Positions 1 through 6,321 of a stretch of DNA of 23,799 bases are shown here, piece by piece. Within the stretch, counting starts at the first letter, position 1. Each line of letters opens with the position of its first letter. A program made the translations under genes and the position numbers. The DNA is from Anaerolineales bacterium UBA7227. Lineage in GTDB: Bacteria > Chloroflexota > Anaerolineae > Anaerolineales > Villigracilaceae. Under the pieces are notes generated by a model, which saw nothing but the letters and a program-made list of their open reading frames with translations, was not told where the DNA came from and did no database searches. Location: assembly GCA_002473085.1 (NCBI GenBank), contig DKTP01000096.1, forward strand, positions 1 to 23,799, written 5' to 3'.

Positions 1-50
1 CTTGTATCCTGTATCTTGTATCTTGTATCCTGTATCTTGTAACTTGTACC
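1..50. repeat. Short tandem repeat upstream of the thiolase
   Basis: The first 50 bases are a degenerate tandem array of a 7-base unit TTGTATC and its variant CTGTATC, ending in AACTTGTACC. A 14-base composite unit (CTTGTATCCTGTAT) occurs twice, at 1 and 23. The array may begin before the window. It stops just before the thiolase Shine-Dalgarno AAGGAG (54-59). No function is visible; it resembles slippage-generated intergenic DNA. Confidence 0.75.
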
Positions 51-65
51 CACAAGGAGTACACC

Positions 66-1247
66 ATGAAAGAAGCAGTAATTGTCAGCGTAGTTAGAAC
101 GCCAGTCGGTAAGGCGAAAAGAGGCGGATTGACTACCGTTCGCCCCGACGAGATGGCGGCTGTGACCGTGAACGCGTTGCTCGATCGCACGCCAGGCCTC
201 GATCCCGCCGAAGTGGATGATCTCGTGGTGGGATGCGCCTTTCCCGAGGGCGAGCAGGGGATGAATATGGCGCGCATGATCGGCTTGCGCTCGAGATTGC
301 CGCAGTCCGTCCCCGCGGAGACTATCAACCGTTATTGCTCGTCGGGCGTGCAATCCATCGCGCACGTGGCGCATCGCATTATGACGGGCGAGATCGAGGT
401 CGGGATCGGCGGCGGCGCGGAGTCCATGTCCATGGTGCCGATGATGGGCTACAAGTTTTCGCCCAATCCGCACTTCGCGCAGGACCTGCCGCGCTACTAT
501 ACCAACATGGGACTCACCGCCGAGAACGTCTCGGTCAAATACGGCGTCAGCCGCGAAGACCAGGACGCCTTCGCGTTGCAGTCCAACCTGAAAGCCGCGA
601 AAGCCGTCGAGAGCGGACTCTTCGATCCCGAACTCGTGCCGATTGACGTGGAGATCGTCGAGTACGTGGACGGGAAGGAGTCGACGCGCAAATTCACGGT
701 CGCGCGCGACGAAGGTCCACGCGGCGACTCGACTTTGGAGGGACTCGCCAAACTAAAACCCGCCTTCAAGGAGGGCGGGACCGTCACCGCGGGCAACTCC
801 TCCCAGATGTCCGACGGCGCGGCGATGACGATGGTCATGTCCGCGGAGAAGGCCGCGCGGCTCGGACTCAAGCCGCTGGCGCGGTTCGTCACCTTTGCCG
901 CGGCGGGCGTCGCGCCCGAACTGATGGGCATCGGACCGGTGGAGGCCGTCCCGAAAGCGTTGAAGCAGGCGGGCTTGTCGCTGGGCGAAATTGATCTGAT
1001 AGAATTGAACGAGGCTTTCGCCGCCCAGTCGCTGGCGGTAATTCGAACGCTCGAACTCGACGAGAGCCGTGTCAACGTTAACGGCGGCGCGATCGCTCTC
1101 GGTCATCCGCTCGGCTGTACGGGCGCCAAACTGACCACGCAACTCATCTACGAGATGGCGCGGCGCAAATCCAAATTCGGCATGGTGACGATGTGCATCG
1201 GCGGAGGGATGGGCGCGGCCGCGATCTTCGAGAATCTTCAAAATTAG
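66..1247 (+). CDS. Thiolase, acetyl-CoA C-acyltransferase (FadA-like)
   Basis: This is a full-length 393-residue thiolase. The family cleaves 3-ketoacyl-CoA with CoA to give acetyl-CoA and a shortened acyl-CoA, or runs the reverse condensation. The nucleophile Cys91 lies in NRYCSSGVQS, NEAF is at 315-318, the GHP histidine is His347, and the second active-site cysteine is Cys377 in MCIGGGMG; the catalytic set is complete. The ATG has a good Shine-Dalgarno, AAGGAG at 54-59, six bases upstream. The next gene on the same strand encodes an SCP2 domain, a pairing that recalls the thiolase-SCP2 fusion SCP-x and supports a role in fatty-acyl-CoA (beta-oxidation type) metabolism. Degradative and biosynthetic thiolase cannot be separated with certainty; the chain-length class is inference. 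Confidence 0.93.
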   Translation: MKEAVIVSVVRTPVGKAKRGGLTTVRPDEMAAVTVNALLDRTPGLDPAEVDDLVVGCAFPEGEQGMNMARMIGLRSRLPQSVPAETINRYCSSGVQSIAHVAHRIMTGEIEVGIGGGAESMSMVPMMGYKFSPNPHFAQDLPRYYTNMGLTAENVSVKYGVSREDQDAFALQSNLKAAKAVESGLFDPELVPIDVEIVEYVDGKESTRKFTVARDEGPRGDSTLEGLAKLKPAFKEGGTVTAGNSSQMSDGAAMTMVMSAEKAARLGLKPLARFVTFAAAGVAPELMGIGPVEAVPKALKQAGLSLGEIDLIELNEAFAAQSLAVIRTLELDESRVNVNGGAIALGHPLGCTGAKLTTQLIYEMARRKSKFGMVTMCIGGGMGAAAIFENLQN

Positions 1248-1248
1248 T

Positions 1249-1330
1249 CTGTTGGTCGCGCAGCCGCGCGGTCGGCTCGCCGACAACAGGACCACGCGAC
1301 CACACGACTATCCGACTATCCAACTACTAA
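1249..1330. repeat. Intergenic hairpin plus GACTATCC tandem motif
   Basis: The 99-base gap between the thiolase and the SCP2 gene holds an imperfect hairpin with outer arms CTGTTG (1249-1254) and CAACAG (1284-1289). A compact perfect inverted repeat, GTCGGC-TC-GCCGAC (1271-1284), lies inside it. It is followed by CCACGCGACCACACGACTA and two adjacent ACTATCC-type repeats (about 1307-1324). There is no U-tract, so it is a poor terminator. It looks like a dispersed intergenic element rather than a promoter. Confidence 0.45.
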
Positions 1331-1346
1331 ACCAGGAGACTACACA

Positions 1347-1673
1347 ATGCCCCTCACAATTTCTGATTTGATGTCCAAAATGCCCGGCGCGTTCATGCCC
1401 GAAAAGGCGCCCGGCCTCGACGCCGCGATCCAGTTCAAGTTCAGCGGAGCGGAAGCGGGCGACTGGTACGCCGAGATCAAGGACGGGAAGTGCGTCACCG
1501 CGCAGGGCGTGCATCCCTCCCCGAAGATGACTCTCACCGCCGATTCCGCCGACTACGTCAAGATCTTTACGGGTGAACTCGACGGGATGCAGGCGTTCAT
1601 GCAAGGCAAGATCAAACTGGCGGGCGACCTGAACCTGGCGATGAAGCTGACCCAGATGTTCAAAATCCGATAA
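1347..1673 (+). CDS. SCP2 sterol-binding domain protein (stand-alone)
   Basis: A 108-residue protein made of one SCP2 domain, the usual length for stand-alone family members. SCP2 folds bind acyl chains, sterols or fatty acyl-CoA in a hydrophobic cavity. Recognisable parts are the strand around IQFKFSGAEAGDWYAEIKDG (residues 28-47) and the C-terminal GKIKLAGDLNLAMKL stretch (about 87-101), the most conserved part of the fold. There is no signal peptide or membrane segment, so it is probably cytoplasmic. The start is supported by AGGAG at 1334-1338, eight bases before the ATG. Being 99 bases behind the thiolase and followed by a hairpin, it probably forms a two-gene unit that delivers acyl substrates. 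The ligand is unknown. Confidence 0.88.
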   Translation: MPLTISDLMSKMPGAFMPEKAPGLDAAIQFKFSGAEAGDWYAEIKDGKCVTAQGVHPSPKMTLTADSADYVKIFTGELDGMQAFMQGKIKLAGDLNLAMKLTQMFKIR

Positions 1674-1677
1674 ACAA

Positions 1678-1712
1678 CAAACCCCTGTTTTCCCAAAGAG
1701 AACGGGGGTTTG
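1678..1712 (+). terminator. Hairpin terminator after the SCP2 gene
   Basis: The arms 1678-1692 and 1698-1712 pair over 15 positions with two G-U wobbles, around the loop CCAAA. It starts five bases after the SCP2 stop codon. The downstream tract (ATAAAATA) is AT-rich but not a clean U-run, so termination efficiency is uncertain. Its arm pattern (AAACCC...GTTTTC) resembles the hairpin at 4101-4133. Confidence 0.6.
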
Positions 1713-1849
1713 ATAAAATATCAGCCGCCCGGCGATTTAATGGGACGCGGCGAACGCGTTTTCTCTTCGTGGAGCCGCGTCTTTCGCGTCCTGTTTCCAG
1801 AGCGCCGGGCAGTTGGATAGAATAGACCATCCCGTTTGAGGAGACTGAT

Positions 1850-2770
1850 ATGGCTTGGAGTTGGATTGCCGATCCCGAAACATGGGTTGCCCTGGTCACA
1901 CTGATCGTGCTGGAACTGGTGCTGGGCGTGGACAATGTCATCTTTATCTCGATCCTTTCCGGCAAGCTTCCGCCGGAAGAACAACCGCGCGCCCGCACAA
2001 CGGGCATCTTGCTGGCGGTGATCACGCGCATCCTGCTGTTGACTTTTCTTTATGTCATCATCGGGCTGACCGAGCCGCTTTTTACCATCCCCATTGTAGA
2101 GGTCGAGATCACGGGCAAAAGCCTGGTGCTGCTGGCGGGCGGGCTTTTCCTGCTTTGGAAGAGCACCCACGAAATTCACGAAAAACTGGAGGGCGAGCAG
2201 GGACGCGCCTCCACGAAAGTCGCGGCGACGTTTGCCAGCGTCATCATCCAGATCATGCTGCTGGATATCGTTTTTTCGCTCGATTCGGTTATCACCGCGG
2301 TGGGCATGGTGAAGCACATCGAGATCATGGTCATGGCGGTCATCCTGGCCGCGATCGCGATGATTTTCGTGGCCGGGCCGGTGAGCGAGTTCGTGGAACG
2401 CCATCCGACCGTCAAGATGCTGGCGCTGAGTTTTCTCCTGCTGATCGGGTTCACTTTGGTGGCCGAGGCCTTCCATGTGGAAATCCCCAAAGGATATATT
2501 TATTTCGCGATGGCTTTTTCCGTTTTTGTGGAAATACTCAACCTGCGCGTGCGAGGCGGGACTTCGCCGGTCCGCCTGCGGAAACCGTACGCGCGCGAAA
2601 ACAAACTGGAGTTGCAGCCTGTCCCCATTGCGCGTGAATCTATGACGTCCAGCGCCGCTTCCGTGGAAGAGTCTGCGCGGAAGACGGGGGGCAAGTCTGC
2701 CGCGAAAAAGCCGAAGGTGAAGCCAGCCGCTAAAAAGCCCGCGGCAAAGCGGAAGCGCCCCCTCGGCTAA
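1850..2770 (+). CDS. TerC-family integral membrane protein with a basic C-terminal tail
   Basis: A 306-residue multi-pass membrane protein. The TerC-family acidic intramembrane motifs are intact: LGVDN (25-29) and FSLDS (142-146), in two homologous halves. Hydrophobic segments lie at about 12-36, 51-73, 90-103, 124-150, 159-177, 190-207 and 215-231. TerC proteins (TerC, Alx, YkoY types) are linked to tellurite resistance and to manganese export, including metallation of exported enzymes; the substrate here is unproven. The core ends near residue 235. An extra tail of about 70 residues then ends in a Lys/Ala/Pro-rich basic stretch (282-304). The start has GAGGAG at 1838-1843. The stop codon overlaps the stop of convergent ffh. 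Confidence 0.9.
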   Translation: MAWSWIADPETWVALVTLIVLELVLGVDNVIFISILSGKLPPEEQPRARTTGILLAVITRILLLTFLYVIIGLTEPLFTIPIVEVEITGKSLVLLAGGLFLLWKSTHEIHEKLEGEQGRASTKVAATFASVIIQIMLLDIVFSLDSVITAVGMVKHIEIMVMAVILAAIAMIFVAGPVSEFVERHPTVKMLALSFLLLIGFTLVAEAFHVEIPKGYIYFAMAFSVFVEILNLRVRGGTSPVRLRKPYARENKLELQPVPIARESMTSSAASVEESARKTGGKSAAKKPKVKPAAKKPAAKRKRPLG

Positions 2771-4089
2771 CCGAACAGTCGCCCCAGTCCTTTCGCCCCC
2801 GATTTTTGGAGCATTTTCATCATCTTCTGCATCTCGCGGAACTGCTTCATCAAACGGTTCACGTCCTGCACGTCCGTGCCGGAGCCGGCCGCGATGCGTC
2901 GGCGGCGCGAGGCGTTTAACAAGTCGGGGTCGAGGCGCTCGTTCACGGTCATCGAATTGATGATGGCTTCCGTCGTCTTGAAATTTTTCTCCACGTCCTT
3001 GGGGTCCAGTTGCTTCGCCGCCGCGCCCATCTGACCGGGCAGCATCTCCAAAATCTGGCTGAGCGGCCCCATCTTTTTCATTTGCTTCATCTGGTCGAGA
3101 AAATCTTCGAGCGTGAACTGCCCCTTCATCATCCGCTCGGCGGATTTTTGCGCCTGCGCCATATCCAGCGCGGACTCGGCCTTTTCGATCAGCCCTAGCA
3201 CGTCGCCCATGCCGAGGATGCGCGACGACAGCCGCGCGGGATCGTAGACTTCGAGCGCGTCCAGTTTTTCGCCCACGCCCAGGAACTTGATCGGCACGCC
3301 CGTCACCGAGCGGACGGAGATTGCCGCGCCGCCGCGCGCGTCGCCGTCCATTTTCGTCATGACCAAACCCGTGACGTTCACGTTGTCGCGGAAGCCCTGC
3401 GCGATGTTGAGCGCCTCCTGTCCGATCATCGCGTCCACGACGAGCAGCGTGTCCACGGGATTGACTTTCGCCGCGATCGCCTTCAACTCGGACATCAACT
3501 CCGCGTCCAACTGCGACCGTCCAGCCGTGTCCACAATCAGGACGGTGAATCCGCCCTTCTGGGCTTTGTCGAGCGCGCGCGCCGCGAGTTCGGGCGGCGT
3601 GACGTTCAGGTCTGCCTCGACGGGGACTCCGGCGCGTTCGCCGAGTTGCTGCAACTGCGTCACCGCGGCGGGACGGTACGGGTCGCCTGCCACGAGCATC
3701 ACGCGCTCGCCCTTCGAGCGGAGCAGGCGCGCCAACTTCCCGGCGGCGGTCGTCTTGCCCGAGCCTTGCAGTCCCGCCAGCAGGACGACGCGCGGCCGGG
3801 GCCCTGTCAAATTGAGCGGCGCGGGTTCGCCCAGCAGGGCGATCAACTCCTCGTTGACGATCTTGACGACCTGCTGACCCGGGTTCAGCGCCTTCGACAC
3901 TTCCGCGCCGACGGCGCGCTCGCGCACGCGGGCAAGGAAGGTCTTGACGACGCTGAAGTGCACGTCCGCTTCAAGCAGCGCGAGACGCACTTCGCGCAGC
4001 GCCGCGTCCACATCCGCTTCGGAGAGTTTGGCGCGGCGGCGGAGTCCGTCGAAGACCTGGTTAAGTCGGGATGTGAGAGATTCAAACAT
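2767..4089 (-). CDS. ffh: Signal recognition particle protein Ffh (SRP54)
   Basis: A 440-residue Ffh of normal length. The protein binds SRP RNA and hydrophobic signal sequences and, as a GTPase paired with FtsY, targets ribosomes to the membrane. The N domain is residues 1-90. The G domain has the P-loop GLQGSGKT (106-113), DTAGR (187-191) and TKMDGDARGG (245-254). The M domain (about 300-440) is rich in methionine and carries the RNA-binding stretch SRRRRIAAGSG (394-404). Transcription probably starts from a good sigma-70-like promoter (4137-4165), which places a strong hairpin at the mRNA 5' end. The ribosome-binding site is weak (GATGAG a few bases before the ATG). It is convergent with the TerC gene and overlaps it at the stop codons. 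Confidence 0.97.
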   Translation of the reverse strand: MFESLTSRLNQVFDGLRRRAKLSEADVDAALREVRLALLEADVHFSVVKTFLARVRERAVGAEVSKALNPGQQVVKIVNEELIALLGEPAPLNLTGPRPRVVLLAGLQGSGKTTAAGKLARLLRSKGERVMLVAGDPYRPAAVTQLQQLGERAGVPVEADLNVTPPELAARALDKAQKGGFTVLIVDTAGRSQLDAELMSELKAIAAKVNPVDTLLVVDAMIGQEALNIAQGFRDNVNVTGLVMTKMDGDARGGAAISVRSVTGVPIKFLGVGEKLDALEVYDPARLSSRILGMGDVLGLIEKAESALDMAQAQKSAERMMKGQFTLEDFLDQMKQMKKMGPLSQILEMLPGQMGAAAKQLDPKDVEKNFKTTEAIINSMTVNERLDPDLLNASRRRRIAAGSGTDVQDVNRLMKQFREMQKMMKMLQKSGAKGLGRLFG

Positions 4090-4100
4090 GGTTGCTCATC

Positions 4101-4133
4101 AGAAACCCGTTTTCTCGAAGAAAACGGGTTTCT
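4101..4133 (-). other. Perfect 15-bp stem-loop in the ffh leader
   Basis: The arms 4101-4115 and 4119-4133 are perfectly complementary around a three-base loop (CGA). Read on the minus strand, the structure lies 11 bases upstream of the ffh start codon and just downstream of the predicted ffh -10 element, so it would form the very 5' end of the mRNA. No U-tract follows on either strand, so a terminator role is not supported. It may stabilise the mRNA or shape translation. Confidence 0.7.
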
Positions 4134-4136
4134 GTG

Positions 4137-4165
4137 ATTCTAGTCGGGAACAGGCCGAGGGTCAA
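4137..4165 (-). promoter_or_regulatory. Predicted ffh promoter (-35/-10)
   Basis: On the minus strand TTGACC (4160-4165) and TAGAAT (4137-4142) are separated by exactly 17 bases, a near-consensus vegetative sigma-factor promoter pointing into ffh. The predicted transcription start is near 4130, giving a leader of about 40 bases that is mostly the stem-loop. Confidence 0.65.
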
Positions 4166-4216
4166 GGCGAGGGTATGCGTTTCTCGTTATCGTTTGACAA
4201 GTTGGTCGCTTTGAAA

Positions 4217-4295
4217 CGCGAATACCGCGAGTGGGCGAATTTCGCGAATATTTTTAAAATTCATTCGCGCCATTCGAAAATTCGCGACATTTGCG
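4217..4295. repeat. Imperfect 79-bp palindrome built of CGCGAAT/ATTCGCG units
   Basis: The 299-base gap between ffh and tRNA-His contains no gene. This stretch has a left half with iterated CGCGAAT/GCGAAT and a right half with iterated ATTCGCG/ATTCG, centred on an AT-rich loop near 4251-4260. Aligned by eye, the left arm and the reverse complement of the right arm match over most of about 38 positions, with one gap. It looks like a dispersed palindromic intergenic repeat (REP- or MITE-like). No terminal duplication or transposase was seen. Confidence 0.5.
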
Positions 4296-4364
4296 ATGAG
4301 AATTTCGGACTTTGAGAAAGCCATCGAGCGAGGGTCAAGTTGCCTACAAAAATTCTGGCGGTGA

Positions 4365-4373
4365 TGATATAAT
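4365..4373 (+). promoter_or_regulatory. Extended -10 promoter of tRNA-His
   Basis: TGATATAAT is a perfect extended -10 element (TGN followed by TATAAT at 4368-4373), ending 15 bases before the tRNA. No good -35 box lies 16-18 bases upstream, as is normal for extended -10 promoters. Transcription should begin around 4380. Confidence 0.65.
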
Positions 4374-4388
4374 GCGCCCGCTCAACAT

Positions 4389-4461
4389 GGCGGCTGTAGC
4401 TCAATGGCAGAGCGCCACACTGTGGATGTGGATGTTGTGGGTTCGAAACCCATCAGCCGCC
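4389..4461 (+). tRNA. tRNA-His (anticodon GTG)
   Basis: The full cloverleaf can be drawn: acceptor arm 4390-4396 with 4454-4460; D stem GCTC/GAGC (4399-4402, 4410-4413); anticodon stem CCACA/TGTGG around loop CTGTGGA with anticodon GTG (4422-4424); five-base variable loop; and a T arm with TTCGAAA (4442-4448). G4389 is the extra G-1 diagnostic of tRNA-His and faces C73 (4461). A CCA end is not encoded in register (the next bases are CAG), so CCA must be added enzymatically. It is flanked by its own promoter and terminator, so it is a single-gene unit. Confidence 0.96.
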
Positions 4462-4465
4462 CAGG

Positions 4466-4500
4466 AATCCAGGTCTCAACGAGACCTGGATTTTGTTTTA
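4466..4500 (+). terminator. Intrinsic terminator of tRNA-His
   Basis: A perfect 12-bp stem (4466-4477 with 4481-4492), loop AAC, is followed by ATTTTGTTTTA. It begins four bases after the tRNA discriminator base. The T-rich tail reaches the stop codon (4498-4500) of the convergent minus-strand gene. On the minus strand there is no U-tract, so it serves the tRNA mainly. Confidence 0.88.
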
Positions 4501-6321
4501 TGACAGCAGCAGCGCCTGCGCGTAAATTTTCGTGAAGTTGGGATGTTTGGCGAGCTCCACAAATTCCACGTCGCGGGCGAGCGTCTCGGCGATCTGACGC
4601 TGTTCGCGCGAGACCAACATGCGGCGCGCCCCCGTCCCTGCGGCGTTGCCGATCTGTTGGTAGCGATTTCGCTCCGTGCGCGGCAGCATCCCGATGCCGA
4701 TGGCGCTGTCGAGGTCGAGATAGGTCCCGAAGGCGCCCGCGAGGATGACCTGCTGGACTTCCTCCGCCTTGATCCCAGCCACATCAAGCAGCGCTTCCGC
4801 GCCCGCGCGCACCGCCCCCTTCGCGAGTTGGATCTCGTTGACGTCCTTGCGCGTCATCCGCACGTCGCGTCCCGTCTTGGACCTCGCGGCGGGGACGAGG
4901 ACGAATTCCGCGTTCACGCCCGAGCCGCGCAGTCGCGGGTGTTCGCCCGTGAACGCGCCTTTGGGGGTGAGCAGTCCCATCTTTTTACATTCTGCGATCG
5001 TGTCGAGAACCCCCGAGCCGCAAATGCCGACCGCGTCCACGTTGCCGATGGTGTGGATCTGCACCTCGTCTCCCTCGATGCGGACGCGTTCCACCGCGCC
5101 GGGCGCGGCGCGCATCCCGTCTTCGATGTGCGCGCCCTCGAAGGCCGGCCCCGACGGGCAGGAGCAGGTCCAGTGGCGGCCGTTGTGGTAGAGACTGAGC
5201 TCGGTGTTCGTCCCGATGTCGAGCGCGACGACGGTGTCGGTCACTTTGTGGAGTCCCGCGCCGACGAGCGCCGCCACGTGATCCGCTCCGACGAAGCCCG
5301 CGATGTTGGGCGGCAGGTAGACTGTCCCGCCCGCCGCGAGGTTCAGGCCCAGGTCGCGCGCCTTGACGTTCATCGCTTCGCCGACGGTCGCCATGTACGG
5401 CGAGTCGCCCAGCTGCTTCACCGGCAGGCCCGCGAAGATGTGGTGCATGGCTGTGTTGCCGACGACGACGGCTTCCACGATCTGCTCGCGTTTGACCTTC
5501 GCATCCCTGCCCAGTTCTTCGAGCAGGTTGTTCAGCGTCTCGACGACGCGTCCTTGCAGGGTTTTGAGCCCGTCGGCGGGATGGTCGTTGATGTAGCGGA
5601 TGCGGCTGATCACGTCTTCGCCGTACGCGATCTGCGGGTTCATCGCGCCCGTCTTGGCGGCGGTTTCGCCCGATTTTAAATTCACGAGATACGCCGCGAC
5701 CTTGGTCGTGCCGATGTCCACCGAGAGGCCGAAGGCGGGCGTCCCGGGAGGCAGGATGGCGACGATTTCCTCGTCGCTGCGGATAGCCAGCGTGGCGCGC
5801 CAGTCGTTTCCGCGCAGGACGCCGGAGAGGGCTTTCACGCCTTCCGGGTCAAAGCGGTATTTTCCCGGCGCTCCCGCCTCTTTCAGCGCGTCGAGGACGC
5901 GGGTGGTGTCGGGACGCAGGTCGGTCAGCGCGGCAGGCGCCACTTCCACTTCGCGGGTTTCGATGACAGAATGGTCCCATTCGAAGTCAGCGTCGCGGCC
6001 CTCGATGGAGAGACGCTGCGGCGCGCTCAACGATTCGGGCGGAATCTCGATGACGAGGTCGGAGAGGATTTCCACCTGGCAGGCTTGACGCAAACCCGCG
6101 GCGCGCTCGGCCTCGGTCAACTCCTCCATTTCGGTCATGGAGAAGTCCGTCAGCTTGCCTTTGAGCAGGCGGATTCGGCAGGTTCCGCAGATGCCCGCGC
6201 CCCCGCAGATGGCGACGAGTTCCACGCCCGCCTGCTGGCAGGCGTCCAGTAAATTCGTCCCCTCGGGGACTTCGACTCGTTTACCGATAGGCTGTAGATC
6301 AAGATGGCAGATGTTGGTCAT
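4498..6321 (-). CDS. [2Fe-2S] ferredoxin-ASKHA protein, reductive activator of a corrinoid enzyme (RamA/RACE-like)
   Basis: A 607-residue protein. The N-terminal plant-type ferredoxin domain (about 1-95) has cluster ligands Cys39, Cys45, Cys48 and Cys81, the CX5CX2CXnC pattern. A linker (about 100-195) is followed by an ASKHA ATPase-like region with phosphate-binding motifs VDIGTTK (201-207) and ALDIGTNTE (366-374). This architecture is that of reductive activators of corrinoid-dependent enzymes, which use ATP to drive low-potential reduction of Co(II) to Co(I) in methyltransferase corrinoid proteins. No corrinoid protein or methyltransferase lies in the window, so the partner is unknown. The ATG overlaps the stop codon of the upstream carboxylase gene (ATGA, 6318-6321), so the two are translationally coupled. 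Family assignment is confident; the physiological target is not. Confidence 0.88.
   Translation of the reverse strand: MTNICHLDLQPIGKRVEVPEGTNLLDACQQAGVELVAICGGAGICGTCRIRLLKGKLTDFSMTEMEELTEAERAAGLRQACQVEILSDLVIEIPPESLSAPQRLSIEGRDADFEWDHSVIETREVEVAPAALTDLRPDTTRVLDALKEAGAPGKYRFDPEGVKALSGVLRGNDWRATLAIRSDEEIVAILPPGTPAFGLSVDIGTTKVAAYLVNLKSGETAAKTGAMNPQIAYGEDVISRIRYINDHPADGLKTLQGRVVETLNNLLEELGRDAKVKREQIVEAVVVGNTAMHHIFAGLPVKQLGDSPYMATVGEAMNVKARDLGLNLAAGGTVYLPPNIAGFVGADHVAALVGAGLHKVTDTVVALDIGTNTELSLYHNGRHWTCSCPSGPAFEGAHIEDGMRAAPGAVERVRIEGDEVQIHTIGNVDAVGICGSGVLDTIAECKKMGLLTPKGAFTGEHPRLRGSGVNAEFVLVPAARSKTGRDVRMTRKDVNEIQLAKGAVRAGAEALLDVAGIKAEEVQQVILAGAFGTYLDLDSAIGIGMLPRTERNRYQQIGNAAGTGARRMLVSREQRQIAETLARDVEFVELAKHPNFTKIYAQALLLS

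Noticed and set aside
4194..4225. TTGACA at 4194-4199 as a plus-strand promoter
   Set aside because: No -10-like hexamer lies 16-18 bases downstream, and no plus-strand gene begins nearby apart from the tRNA, which has its own extended -10.
4543..5679. Long plus-strand frame antisense to the corrinoid activator
   Set aside because: Composition is typical of a shadow frame and no domain is recognisable; the minus-strand protein is clear.
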